A stretch of DNA of 64,000 bases, taken from assembly GCA_930367205.1 (NCBI GenBank), contig OV884011.1, positions 39,879,754 through 39,943,753 of the forward strand, read 5' to 3'. This DNA is from Acanthosoma haemorrhoidale. Lineage: Eukaryota; Arthropoda; Insecta; Hemiptera; Acanthosomatidae. The notes beneath the pieces are model-generated. The model was not told the origin of the DNA. It did no database searches and saw only the letters and a program-made list of their open reading frames with translations. Below are positions 31,501 through 44,114 of this stretch, piece after piece; positions within the stretch are counted from its first letter, which is position 1, and every line of letters starts with the position of its first letter. The translations under genes were made by a program, and so were the position numbers.

Positions 31501-31733
31501 CAAAGCATCATATATAGCACATATTGTTTATTAAAATTGAGTTCTTATATAAGCATTAGCAAAAGAAGTAAAAATGAATGAAAAAGACGTCATTGTGTAA
31601 ATGCACTCTTCAATGATTTCAGTTCTGCCAACAACAACGAAACAGAATAACATTCTAATGGTAAAAGTACATATTTACTTTAGTACATAAGGTTATTAGT
31701 TTTATTTCTACATGTTTAATTTTAAGTTGTCAA

Positions 31734-33206
31734 ATGAACTATAGTGATCCTAAGATGTTCTTTATGTTTCATTTAATACAGGCTGCCATTTCTAAGAAGT
31801 CTAAGATGTCTGCCAGATGGTTAGTCATTTACAACGACCGAGCTGATCCGGTTAGTTCTGTCCATTTTATTGTTCTCTCATTGGTTTCAGTGGTTTTAGT
31901 TCAGGAATCAGTCATGAAAGCGGCTTATAGGAAATGTATCCCTAGTAAAACTGTAAAAAGACCTCCCGGTTCATCTTGGAGCAGAGAAAATGACAATGTC
32001 GACATAGTGGTGATAAGAAACATGGACCCTTCTACTGATTTCTCAACAATCTCTTACGATCTTGGATGTTTGGGATATAGAGTGATCGGTATCAAGGTAG
32101 CCACAAACTGTTGGACCAAGAAAGCTGTTCCACTATACTTCATCAAGCTGGAGAAGAACCCATGGAACGAGAGTATCTTCAACGTGAGGTACCTTGCTCA
32201 CCAGGTCATTCAGGTAGAGAAGTACGTCCCGAACCCTGAACTGCCGCGATGCACAAACTGCCAGGGCCTCGATCACCTAATGGATGAGTGCAATAAACCG
32301 TCTATCTGTGCCTGGTGCAGCGGCCATCACCCCACAAAGAAGTGCTACATGGGTAAGGACTTCCCTCCGACATGCTCCCGCTGCAGGGGCACCCACCCTT
32401 CAAACTACAAGGGATGCCAGATCTACAGGAGGCAAATCCACAAGACCAAGGATATGCAGGCCTTAGCAAACAATGAAGCAGAAATGTCCAAGAGCTCAAA
32501 GAAAGATAAACAGAAGCTGAGTCAAACCAAGCACCAGGAGTCAAAACTCACCCCAAAACTGCAAAAACCAGAAATAAATAGGAAAATGTCCTTGAGTCTC
32601 AACGTCTCCCACGAAGGACATTCTCCAAGTGATGCTTCTACCAACAAACAGGAGCTGAGTCAAAGAAAGCACCAGGAGTCAAAAGTCGTCCCAAAACTGC
32701 AAACACCAGAAATAAATAGGAAAATGTCCTTAACTCAAAACTTCTCCCCCGAAGGACCTTCTCCAAGTGATGCTTCTACCGACAAACAGGAGCTGAGTCA
32801 AAGAAAGCACCAGGAATCCAAAGTCATCCCAAAACATCAAACACCAGAAATAAATCATAAAATGTCCTTAACTCCCAACTTCTTCCCCGAAGCATCTTCT
32901 TCAGGTGGTGATTCAACAGTCAGACAGGAGTCAAGTCAAACCAAACACCAGGAGTTAAGAAAAGTTGGCCTGAAACTGCATAAATGTTCAATAGATAAAA
33001 AAATGTCCCCAACTCCGAATATCTCCCCTGAGGGATCTTCTACAGGTGATGGTTCTATCAAGAAAGATGAGAATTGTTCTTCAGTCAGTAACAATAGCTC
33101 ATCGCAAGAGGAATGCATAGTTCATAGCAATCCAATCAATTCAGCAGTTACATTCTTTCAACACTACTTAAGTATGAATAAGGTAAATGCCACACCATCT
33201 TCATAA
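31734..33206 (+). CDS. Jockey-type Gag protein, stand-alone (start more likely 31806)
   Basis: An intact frame of 490 codons. The ATG at 31806 (466 aa) has a good context and lies just after a plausible acceptor (31781, TTTAATACAG), so a short intron from about 31663 may precede it. About residues 95-165 match the PRE_C2HC region of Jockey-clade ORF1 proteins (LYFIKLEKN, YLAHQVIQVEKY). Then come three zinc knuckles near residues 174, 192 and 213 (CTNCQGLDHLMDEC, CAWCSGHHPTKKC, CSRCRGTHPSNYKGC). Residues about 259-442 are four tandem 46-residue repeats rich in Ser, Lys and Gln. Normally ORF1 binds element RNA. No ORF2 follows, although LINE copies usually lose the 5', not the 3', part. This could be an exapted gene or a rearranged LINE. 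Confidence 0.65.
   Translation: MNYSDPKMFFMFHLIQAAISKKSKMSARWLVIYNDRADPVSSVHFIVLSLVSVVLVQESVMKAAYRKCIPSKTVKRPPGSSWSRENDNVDIVVIRNMDPSTDFSTISYDLGCLGYRVIGIKVATNCWTKKAVPLYFIKLEKNPWNESIFNVRYLAHQVIQVEKYVPNPELPRCTNCQGLDHLMDECNKPSICAWCSGHHPTKKCYMGKDFPPTCSRCRGTHPSNYKGCQIYRRQIHKTKDMQALANNEAEMSKSSKKDKQKLSQTKHQESKLTPKLQKPEINRKMSLSLNVSHEGHSPSDASTNKQELSQRKHQESKVVPKLQTPEINRKMSLTQNFSPEGPSPSDASTDKQELSQRKHQESKVIPKHQTPEINHKMSLTPNFFPEASSSGGDSTVRQESSQTKHQELRKVGLKLHKCSIDKKMSPTPNISPEGSSTGDGSIKKDENCSSVSNNSSSQEECIVHSNPINSAVTFFQHYLSMNKVNATPSS
32508..33059 (+). repeat. Four 138-bp in-frame tandem repeats
   Basis: Units start at 32508, 32646, 32784 and 32922, each 46 codons, beginning (K/R)QE and containing KHQES and KMSLT motifs. 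The first three are closely similar and the fourth is more diverged. All keep frame. Confidence 0.85.
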
Positions 33207-35760
33207 ATAATAGCTTTATAACAGGGATGTAAAATAATTACTATTTTTTATTTTGAATATTAATTTGAACTTCTAAGTATATTTTCTAAAATTACATCAA
33301 ACTTTGGTAGGAAAAACTTTTAATTAAAAAAGTATAATCTTCCAATCCCTTTTGAAATATATAAGAAATATACTTGCTTGAATAATAACAAAAATACTTT
33401 TACAGGCACAAAAAGAAATATTGTGAAACAAAAGAAAATCAATTTCTTCATTCTAATTGTAGGGGTCTCACCCTTAACCATCACATTCATACATACTAAC
33501 AAGGAAATGGGTTTAGAAATCATTAACAAATAAGATTCAACTTTATTTTTGATATATGATTAGTGCCGGTTGTGGAAGGGTATAATTAAATAATAATAAA
33601 TCTATAAATATGTTACATATTGTGGAAATATAGAAGATTTATTATTTAATTTATTACTAAGTTAAAGATGTAATCGCTTACAACTTTTTTTATTGTGTCA
33701 AAACGGATTTGAGTAGAAGGAAAACTTGTATATAAAAGTATAACAAAACTTTTTTGAAAAACCCTTTTAATGTAATTAAAATTATATTACTACTTAATAT
33801 TTAATTACTTCATAGAGCCTTAAACACTCCAGGGTAAGCTGCTTTGTAACATCTGATAGTAAAGGTAGAGTGAAAGCCACAACTCATAATTATGTGCCAA
33901 TAACTGAGTATTTTATGCAGAATGTTAAGATAGTGAGGAAAAAAAAGGATTAACCTCGAAACAGGACTTTTTCATGTATATCCTAAGTAGCAGTAATTTT
34001 GATGTCCTGAAATAAAATTAAGTATTTTATTTTTAGGTGGTGTTGACAATGATAAACTAAAATTAAGAAAATGATAAATATAGTTGTTAATAGGTTTATA
34101 GTGATCTATAGCACTCTTAAGACACATCTTAATGCAAGTTTTATTAAAATCAGTTAAGAAAATTTTCATCTTTGTAGATTGGTAAAGCATCAGTTGATTT
34201 AAAGTTGGTGTTTTAAAGTTTAAGGTTGTTGTAACTTGTTTCATATTAGTCAAATTTGTGTGTGAAACAATGTTTTTTGTGATAATTAAAGATCTGAATA
34301 TTGACATGTAAATCCGAGAAGCACCAGAGCAAAAACTATGAAAATCCAATCACTAGAATTTTAATAACTTTTAAATTTAACACAGTTTTTCGAATGTGTA
34401 TTTTGGTCAAGCAAAAATATATAGATTGATTGTAAGCAATAATACCACCTATCCATAAGAACCCAGGTGAATCCCTGGGAAAGAACTGCCTCAATTCTTA
34501 ATAAATTTAATTAAAATGTACATATGAACACACACATATATATATTTATTTTACTATCAACTTTATTCCATTTCAATAAAGTTAAATTAATTAAATTCGC
34601 TAAAGTGACCTTCTAAAATCTTAAAAATATGAATGCAGAAATATTCACTATTATGTCTTAAATGACTATCAAAATGCATCAATTTTTTTTTATTAATTCA
34701 TGATCATTTCTTGCACTTTTTCAACACTTAAATACTAGACCCCTTGTTAGGGGATGGGTACTTAGGCTTAAAGGATAATTATGGGTCTTATTTCTTAACT
34801 AATAATTTACAAAAAATATAGCTATGGGTTATTAGGTAATTTAAAGCCATGTTATATTTAATAAAAATAATAAATTATTATTTCAATTATCATTCAATCC
34901 TAAAGACCTTTTTTTTTTTCTTTTTTTTTCCAGGATTTGCGTGTAATGATATTCAGTGAAAAAGAAAGGATATAGAAAATATTTATTTTTAAGAAGAGAA
35001 ATAATTAAATTGGTAACTTCTTTGAGAGAGTCATTAGAAGTTGTTTTGTTAAATGGTGATGGTTTCCTAATCTGAAGAATGAATCCAAAACCCAAAAGAA
35101 CAAACATATATTCTCTATTCTAAATTCAAGTGGAATATTTCTTCTTTTTTTTTTACAAAGAGTCATTATTCCTTCATTTCATGTGTTATTTTATCATTTA
35201 CAAAGTTATACTAACAAAAGTTTACTAACAAATTTAAGGAATGAATGATGTTCATTGTGCTACTAGCTTTTAAAGCAGAATTATTTGTTTCTATGAATTA
35301 CTTGAATTGATTTGTTCCTTAGCCATTGTAAACACTTGTATTGATTTGATTCTTCTCAATTTAATTTGGTAGATTGTATTGTAATGTACATATTTCTGAC
35401 AGCTTACAAGTTATTGCTTGTTTTCAAACTACAATAAAGTGTTTGTGTTTTAAAATTCTACTTTTTTTTAAGGATATGAAATGATGAAAATGTAAAAATG
35501 GGCAAATTTGAGCCATATGTATTTGACAACTATTTTAATCCTGGTGTATTATCTCTCATCATATAATACTAAATCCCTAAAAGTCTTATTTCAAATTTAA
35601 ATCATGAATGCCTGATACTTAGAATTTTCGTATTGTTTAAAGTGCTATAAATGTTATGAGATCATTTGAGTTGTAATTAAACCTACTTCTGAGTAATTTT
35701 CACATATTAAAACCTTGAAATCAATAATAACTATATGGCTGTTAATAAAATGTTCCTTCT
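33207..35760. other. No gene seen
   Basis: AT-rich. A minus-strand frame at 33972-34349 (125 aa) has no recognisable motif and is most likely chance. No reverse transcriptase follows the Gag frame. Confidence 0.5.
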
Positions 35761-35763
35761 CCA

Positions 35764-36110
35764 GAACAACAGTTTATTTCCCTTTATCGGATTTTATTAC
35801 AACATTGTTACCCTTTGTTTCAATAGTTAGCAAAGTTTGAAATTTTATTCATTGTTTATTCAACCTTCGGCCGAGATCTCTAGAGGCGTGTATCACGAAA
35901 GTGAGGCAGGACAGCTTGTTTGCGTTCGTAGCCAGCCCCTCACGAAAAGAAATAGTCGTGAACCGTTCATACGATTTGGCATTTCACACGAATTGTAAAG
36001 ATAAAATTAATTGTAATGTAACTAATTTCCTTGATAATTCAATAATACTCACTCTCGTAATTCACGGGCAGTGGAAACCCCGGAATTATGCTGTTGGTTC
36101 ATTTTAATTT
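35764..36110 (+). repeat. Unclassified repeat, copy 1
   Basis: It shares GGATTTTAT, CCTTTGTTTC, TAGCAAAGTTT, CATTGTTTATT and TTCATTTTAATTTAC in the same order with 38415-38540. No coding potential. Confidence 0.45.
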
Positions 36111-36309
36111 ACCATGTATTATTATACTCAAAATACAAGAGATAAATTACCTTAAATTATAATTTATGTTATTAAGACAATTAATGTTGTATTTTTTGTT
36201 ATTATTTGGGGATAATGTATTAGAATAAAACCTGTTTTGTTTTCATCACTTTTTAGCTTATCCATAAAAACAAATCGATATTAAATCTTAAATAGTTACT
36301 AAACCTAAC

Positions 36310-36752
36310 TTATTGTAAGATCGCCAGCGCCATTCCTGTGTGGAGGAACCAATTCTGGTCCGCTCTTGTCAGCCTTTCTCTGTGAAATTCGACACCTCTC
36401 GTCATTTGTTATCATTACTCCATGTGCCAGAGTTGTGATATCTTTTCTCTATACAACAGTCAAACGATATTAGTTATCTATTTTCGTCTTCTGTTAAAAC
36501 AGTTTAATTCAACATCGCGAAATCACGTTTCACCTTTTCGTCTGTGCTTTTATTGGAATTTCTTACTAGATTGGATATTGGGCCCAGAGAATCCGTTGGC
36601 GTTGCGGTATTTTCGTACAGCATCATCATGAGGCTTCCGCTTGACTGTCATAAGGAACATCATGTATTTCCATTTATCTTCCCATGCTCAACCTTTTCCC
36701 CTACTTACCTCCTTTTCAGTCGCAGAAACCAGAACTTCTCTTCTGTCCTTCT
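36310..36752 (+). promoter_or_regulatory. GC-richer block with a possible first exon
   Basis: A stretch with more CpG than its surroundings, containing an ATG at 36628 and an open frame of 41 codons to a GTAAGT donor after 36752. No downstream exon that continues it was found, so this is only a candidate 5' exon. Confidence 0.2.
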
Positions 36753-38414
36753 TGGTAAGTACAATTTACGATTTCTCTGCATGCCAACATTTTTCGTAAT
36801 TTTTCTTTGAGGTGGATTCATTCATCCTGCGGATCCACATGTTTTAAGCTAAATCCTCTTACTCCGGACTTGGCAAAAGAATGATCACTCGCAGAAAAAG
36901 AATGATCACTTAGAATCCTTACGTATTCCTAGTGTATCAGTGGCCTGACACTGTTGATCAAATCAAAAAGTTGTCATTTCAACAAATTTAAAAAAAATGT
37001 AAAGAGCTAAAATATTGACTTAAAAACCCGACTAATCCGGCACATAATAATTAAATATGTAATATTTATGTCCCGCAAAGCTTTATTCGTAGGAATTCTT
37101 TTCGTGTTTCAGACTTTAATGTGTCCTTAATTATGAAGGAAGAATACAAATTTGAAATCTTAAGTAGCTTCTAAGCTTAGACTTGAGAAGTGATAAAACT
37201 TATGACTGGGCCTGACTTTTCTCATATTTATCATTTTTTGTCAATACTGCCCGTTGGTATAATTATCCAAAACTAATCAGCGAATTCGAGGTGTTGTATT
37301 CCTTTAAAATTACAGATTGATTGAATCATTTTTACATCCTCTATCCCAGAAAATACAAATAAGAAGCATCTAAATGTAAGTGCTTAATGATTCTCTATTT
37401 GGCCTTTGCCAGTAACACCAAAAAAACACATTTTGTGACATAATATCAATATTTTGAGAGCAGAAAAGTTAATATTAATTCGTTTTCGGAATGAAAAGTG
37501 CTTCAAAACGCGTTGGAATCGCTGAATTTGGTATGGATCGAGTCAAAACTCTGCCCACTAATAATTAAGTTCAATTTTTTCCAATTATTTTGCACTGCTC
37601 GTCTTCGAATTATAGATCGTATGTCCGTGAGGTACTATCTAGGTTACCTCTGTCAGAGGCCTGTTTTAATGGTATAGCGTTTAGTCGTTTGAAGAGATAC
37701 TTGAGTATAACCAGTTTGTGGTTATAGTAGTGGAAGATATTGAGATGATACCGGTATACCAATTGATGATGCAGCCATTTGTCAGTGTTAGATTCTTTGT
37801 TCTTCCTTCGTATGCTCAATTGCAAATATTATATGTAGCCTTTTTCTTTAAACTCATAAGTGAAGTTAATATGACTATTAATATTGTTAAGGTAAGCGAG
37901 ATCTAAACTGTCACTTTTTATGGCAGCCACGTATCTAATCTAGCAGATTATTTGATCAGATATCCTGGGAATTGGTCCCACTTGAAATTTAAAGCATGAG
38001 CCAAAATAACGTACTTATTTAAGTGTGATACAAGAGAAAAGATTTTTTACATCAACAAACAGGCAATTTATTACATATCTATTTGATAACTTCAATTGAA
38101 TTGGAAACAGAATATACAGAAATACATTTTTGGGTCATTTTACGGCACAGTTTTTCTGTTGGGGCGGATTTGAACGCAGCTCATAGCCGATGCAAAGGAA
38201 CCCTCCTAGTAGCTTTATGAGCTTCAAGAGGAGAGTATAAGTATGGAGTTATGATATTTATTTATATAACCTGCTGTGCCTCTCTGTGTTCCGAAAAACA
38301 TAAAATATTGCCCGTAGTCTTTCTAACATTTTAATCGAACTTGTTGATGCAGTTAAAATCTAATAAACAGCGACCCCAATCAATAATCACCGACATCAAA
38401 ATAAAAGCCTACTT

Positions 38415-38540
38415 GCCTTTGTCAGATTTTATAACTATTAGATATCCTTTGTTTCGATTGTTAACAAAGTTTATTAACTTTCATTCGTTGTTTATTTAAC
38501 CTTACGCTGTAGCTTCATTTTAATTTACGTGTATGTATCT
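38415..38540 (+). repeat. Unclassified repeat, copy 2
   Basis: Shorter relative of 35764-36110, followed by an (ATT)n microsatellite at about 38548-38570. Confidence 0.45.
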
Positions 38541-39501
38541 TGTCTAATATTATTATTATTATTATTATTTTAGGGGCGAGAGACGAATTAAATACAAAAC
38601 CTTTTTTTTTGGTAAAATAATATAGATTTTTTAATCATTGCATAGTGAACCAAACATGTTACTGTCATATGTTGTTATAATTGTAGGGGTTTAACTAATT
38701 GTGACCCATTGTTGTATAGAATTATTGTTTGTACCAATATTACTTCATCTACGAAAATTATCTTTAGAAACAATAAATAGATTTTCTGTCTATATCTGTA
38801 CGCGTTTAGTTTGTCTGTTAGGGAAGTCTTCCTTGCCAGATATTGTCAATATTATATATCAATGAGACAAATTTTGTCTCGTGTCGGGCTTTTGGTTGCA
38901 ATTTATAAATTTGAGTTTATTTTTATCAATTAATAAACACCCTCTACAGTTTTTTTTAACTTAATTTATTGGAACCCACAGATGATGAGGTATCTACTAT
39001 AAGGAAATTCTATCCCATATTAACAAACACTCTTATCAGACTTATGAGAATTTAGTAGAAGTATTACGTAGTACGTCAGAAGTATTAAAATATCAAAGAT
39101 AAAAACTCTTTAGCTCAAAGGTTCAGAAAACATTGATCAATTAGTGTACACACATATAGGATTATATATCTTCTTACAAACAGCAATTTCGAATTAAAAA
39201 AAAAGACAAAGGAGTTTTGTATACATTATATATGATATCACGGAATGTTTTTAAATATATCTTTATGTCAGGTAGATTGAAGGTGATAATTTTTACGGTC
39301 CCTACGGTGGAGCTTATAGCACAAAAGCCTAAACTAAAACTAACTAAACTATCACTAAACTAAAACAATGGCTGACTCGGCATACAGCAAAGAAATAAAC
39401 CTTGGTCAATTGGTGCCTAGTAATGCCATGTAAATTTCTTATACTCTGTTAATTTGTGCACCTTGAGTTAGCTGTAAGTGGCAATGCTCCCTCAAGCTAC
39501 T

Positions 39502-39509
39502 TATATAAG
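39502..39509 (+). promoter_or_regulatory. TATA box of the CC-peptide gene
   Basis: TATATAAG sits 29 bases upstream of an initiator-like TCAGCC (A at 39531), the usual insect TATA-to-start spacing. A non-coding exon 39531-39596 with donor GTAAAT would follow. Confidence 0.5.
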
Positions 39510-40559
39510 ACCCTCTGTGTCGAGTTCATCAGCCTACAGCCGACTGAAGGAAGGAACGAAAAAAACTAATATTTTACCCTACCCTGTGCTGCTCAAGTAA
39601 ATTTAAGCTCTTTAGAACACCGATCTCAGTTGATTCCTCAACTTCTCACTTCAGTTCTTTCCTGCATATATTCGTCAACTATATCCTCAAATGTAATACC
39701 TCTTCAGTATAACGTATTTACAGTAAATTTTCGGGGAAAATTAGGTTAAGATTTAGTTTGATTTTTATTGTTATATGTAAGCTAGTTTTAAGTCTATAAT
39801 AAATAAGGTGAGCCCCATCACTTTTAAAAAATGTTCAGTAAATTAATGTTCAATATATTAATTGTACTTTTGTACAAAGCAGATCACAATGTATAGAAAT
39901 CAGAAATTGTATAAAATGTAGTCAAGCTACAGGAAATATAATGAATACATTGTAAATAGATTTATTTGTAGATTATTGAACTCTATGATAATTTTTGTAA
40001 CAAGGGGATATGGGGGAAAAAAACAAAAAAAAACTATAGTTTTTATTAATAAAGTGTTTTAAAGTATTAACTCGTGTGAGATCGTTAATTGGGCGGTACT
40101 CAGAGAGATAGGCAGAAGACCATCCCATAACTTTTGGAAATTACATCTTTTTTATTCAGCTTTGGCAATTATTTTACTAAATTGATAAACTGATTATCAT
40201 TTTTTTTTTCTTCAAAACCCTTCATTCAATATACACAGAATGAGTTACAGATTCCACAATATGGAATATTTACATAAATGCACTTAAATCGTGCTAATTA
40301 TATTTACTGTAGCGTATCACTCAGATCTCAAAATGATAAATTGATATCCAATTTAAGGACACCAATTAACGATAGCTATCCAGTTAAGCGGGACTAATGC
40401 CACTTCGATCATCAGAACTGAGTCGTAAATTCAGACATTTTCCTTTTTTCGTCACAATTTTAAACTATAAAATATGAATAAAAAAAAAAAAAAGTAATGA
40501 TAATCTTTGATAATCCCAGAGATAAAAAGGTCCCTGGCACAGGCATTAGAGTTAGCAGC

Positions 40560-43500
40560 ATGAGGTTTGCTGTCTCAATGCTGTCTCTCGCGGTGGCTAC
40601 CTGGGCCATGGGCTGGTGCCTGGTCGGAGCAGACTGGACTGAAAATATCGTTTCTCCAGCAAGTGCAGCCATTGATATTTCCAGTTAGTATAAATATAAT
40701 CAGATCAATTTATCAAGATACAGTATTATGGGTGATTTTTTTAAGGTAAGACCTAATCGTTCAAGCAATGGGGGTCGAAAACCTCTATCAAAAGAAGAGC
40801 GAATAGCAAGAAAAAATATTCAACGATACAGATAAAAAACGTGACGTAATTAATAATTGTTTTTTCAAAACCCCTTTATTTTGATATGTTTGTTTGGATT
40901 TAAAATATTTAGAATCGATATGAATTGAAATATTTACAGTACTTCTTATATTTACTGTAGCTATGCTACATTTTATATAGTTTATGAGGTTATATAATAT
41001 ATTGTTTAATTAATTCCAATACAATAATAGTACATGGCGTTTTGTAATTTGAAGATGATGGGACTCATCCTCTAATAAACAAAAATAAACGCAGTAAAAA
41101 CTTATCAGACTCTTTATATCGATATTCAATGAGAAAAAAATCTATGAAACTGATAGATCTTCGGTGGTAAATATTTGTTATTATGGTCAAATAGAATCAC
41201 CAAATATGGAAGAATGGCCCTCTCAATTCAAAGATTCGTTGATTTCCTAAACTGAAACTGGTGAACATTTTAGACGAAGAGTTTTTTTGCCAGTGATGTA
41301 TCTAAGTCGGCCTGATATTTGTGATTGGGATTATATAATATAATGGTTTGTAGAATTTCACATGCTTTGAATTTCGTTGGTTCAGCATATTCTGAGGACT
41401 CAAAAAAACTAATGATATTCCAATGTCCCACACGATTGGCTTTTGCTGTGGTTATTAACAAATCACTGGAACAGTTTTTTTTTGTTTTGGTAAAGTCGTT
41501 TTAGTAATTAACTCTGAAGAGAATTTTTTTTTCGTAACCCCTTTAATTTACATTTTACAAGTGTGATTTATATAATTATAAAGCGAATTTACCCTTTAAT
41601 TTACATTTATACAAAGGCGGGATTTTAAGGGTTCGAATGTAGATAATGGGAAGACAATTTTTTTCCCCTAAGCCCCTAATTTTTATTTATTACAAATTAA
41701 ATACATACAAAGAAATATACATGAGCTGAAAATGGCTCCTTGCAATGGAAACTTAGCATTTTAAGCACTTTTTGTAAAAATAAAAATTCTCTGATTACGG
41801 AAGGCATTATCCTCGCACGGACGCACATTACGATGTGAATTGAGAGAGGGGATCAAAATAGAGAAGATATTTGATTTTATAAATAACATAGCTTTGAAGG
41901 AAGCCCTAAACATATACAATTTTTGAACTCTTTCTTTGAAATTTTTCATAATTCATTTTTTTTTTGTATGCTCCTGTTACTGCAAAAATATGTTTTTTTT
42001 AAACAATAGAGTCCCTTTGGCCAACAAACCAACAAGCGCAATTCAAAGGATCGCGGGTGAAACTCGGTAGCACTATTATGTACTAAGTTTAAGTGTAGTT
42101 GCTGAGGTCAGAAGAAGAAAAATGTTTTGGCGGTTCAAGTGTCGTGTTTGGAGTGTAATACGAGCCACATAATTTGTACGAATTCGATTACTGAGCATTC
42201 TTTTGAATATCGTATCGCCCTCTGATCCTACCATGTTAAATAACTGAGGCTTTAGGCTTTGGCTATTGTATAATGTTTTAATATTAATTAGATACATAAT
42301 GCATTGATATTTTAACAATAACAAATGTTTGTAACTTAGATCTACTTGACGACACAGTTGATGAAGGGCTGACACGCCAAAATGCAACAGTATGTGATGA
42401 TAAAAAAGCTTGCTGCACGAAGGAGTTTGTCTGCTGCTTTGATAATCGATACTGCTGCGTCCTAACATCGTAAGTATCCCGAAAAAAATTATGTGAGTTT
42501 ATAATGGGCGATTTTTAGTAAGCGATATGGTTTGATAAATAAATAAAATATTTTTGACAAAAAATACCAATTAGTTTATTCACAATCATTTAATATGTTT
42601 TTTGAAAACTAGTGGCAGGTCCTGCAAGTATTTCTCCGTAATATGTCTTCACTTTCTACGTGTTTTTGTTCCCTTTGTGTATTCTTAAAATATATAATTT
42701 AGTTTATAGTATATGTAAACAAATTTAGTCGGGTTTAATAATTTTAAAAATAAACCGTTTAACAAAAAAAAAAAATTGTGAGGCCACTGATCATTGAATC
42801 AACTAGTTTATTAATGTTTTTAAAACATGGTCTGGATAATGTTTCTTATGATGTTGTATGTGTAATATTATAAATGCTGATCTTCAATAATTTATTTAAG
42901 CCTGTAGGGATCAACTGGGCATTGAATAACAAGCCCATTCCATAAAGAAATTTATTTGCCTGAAAATTAATTTTATGTGAAAATAAAATTAAAGATAATT
43001 AATAATTGGTACTTGATTGCATTTAATAATAAACTGATAATAAAGTTGATTTACACGGTAATAGGTAAGAATGGTACATGAATTTTTTTCTGATATACTA
43101 GAAAAAAGGTGATGAAGCTCACATTATGTATCATCAGAACTAAAAACTAAAACGTAAATCTAAACAAAACAAAAACTAAACATAATTTTCCCGGACAGCT
43201 GTTGCCATCGATGCGGGAAAGGTGGGGTCATAGTGTTAAACCCTGGGTTTGTTAGGTGCTGTAACGAGTAAAAAACTTGATTAGTCTCCAGTTGATGATC
43301 TCACCCACAGACGTCACGCCAAGCAACGGGTGCAGGTCGGCGTTCTTTGACCTCTGAAAAGAGGTCGCAGTTATCCTCAAAATATCCGAATCGAGTGTTG
43401 AAACCCATCTGCATCAACTTGGTTACGTGAGCAGGCTCGATGTTTGGGTTCCCCATCTACTTAGTGAGGCTAATCTCGCCCGAAGGATTTCCATCTGCGA

Positions 43501-44114
43501 TTCGTTGCGGAAACGTGAAGAAAACGATCCTTTTTTGGAAGAGAATGGTGACAGGGGACGAAAAGTGGATCGTCTGTAACAATGTGGAGCGCAAACACTC
43601 ATGGGGGAAGCGCGGCGAATTACCACAAACAACCCCCAAAGCAGGACTTCATCCAAAGAAGTTTATGCTCTCGATTTGGTCGGATTGGAGGGGTGTTGTC
43701 TTTTACGAACTTCTTCCCATGAACTGGACCGTCAATTCGGATGTGTACTGAGACCAGCTGGACAAATTAAATGCAGCGATCCACCAGAACTAGCCAACCG
43801 TTAGGGGATTGTCTTCCATCACGACAATTCCAGACCGCACACTTATTTGCAGACGCGGCAGAAGTTACTACTTGGCTGGGAAGTTTTCTATAGAACCCTC
43901 TAGACCTAAGCCGTATTTACCAATAAATAAACCAGAATTTTTTGGTCAAAAGATAAAAACCATCATTTTTCTACAAATGATTACTTAAGCCCTTTTGAAC
44001 AAATACCAGTGATAATCACATATTGAATATATGTTTATATTTTTTTCTTTTATAAAAGTGTTTTACATATGTATTTTTTTTTTCAGGATTCGTAGGAAAT
44101 CATTCTCCTGCTAA
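40560..44114 (+). CDS. Secreted peptide with heptad CC pairs (93 aa, 3 coding exons)
   Basis: Coding exons are 40560-40683, 42340-42469 and 44087-44114, joined in phases 1 and 2, with an untranslated exon at 39531-39596. Residues 1-24 are a clear signal peptide (Arg at 3, hydrophobic core, likely cut after LVGA). The mature part is short and acidic, has an N-glycosylation site NAT (56-58), then eight cysteines at 60, 66, 67, 73, 74, 80, 81 and 93, a C-x5-CC-x5-CC-x5-CC-x11-C layout. The last Cys comes from the final exon and makes the count even, which supports that exon. Donor GTTAGT of exon 1 is weak; the others are strong. A mariner relic lies in the second intron. It loosely recalls granulin or Shisa-type CC pairs, but has no membrane segment and matches no family I know. 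Polyadenylation is likely at ATTAAA (44228). Confidence 0.6.
40866..41770 (-). repeat. LINE 3'-end-like repeats in the CC-peptide intron
   Basis: Several minus-strand copies end in AATAAAGGGGTTTT-like sequence followed by an A tail (T run on plus): at 40866, 41536 and, weaker, 40211 and 41665. A relative is at 58616. Family unknown. Confidence 0.35.
43290..43990 (+). pseudogene. Dead mariner transposase
   Basis: Plus-strand pieces in mariner order: THLHQLGYVSRLDVWVPH, NDPF, MVTGDEKWIVCNN (first catalytic Asp region), MLSIWSDWRGVVFYELLP, TVNSDVY, QLDKLNAAI, and after a frameshift VFHHDNSRPHT (second Asp region). Stops fall after DVY and inside the next segments, and the third Asp region is unrecognisable. 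No inverted termini identified. Sits in an intron of the CC-peptide gene. Confidence 0.8.

Noticed and set aside
33972..34349. Minus-strand 125-aa frame
   Set aside because: No domain, no splice or promoter context, composition like the surrounding AT-rich DNA; likely chance.
40460..40672. Minus-strand 70-aa frame in a GC-richer block
   Set aside because: Overlaps the signal-peptide exon on the plus strand, which has start context, phase and downstream exons; the minus frame has none.
40728..40835. 35-codon basic frame starting MGDFFK
   Set aside because: Lies in an intron of the CC-peptide gene; too short and without a continuing exon.
42076..42468. Minus-strand 130-aa frame
   Set aside because: Antisense of the cysteine exon of the plus-strand secreted peptide; no motif of its own.
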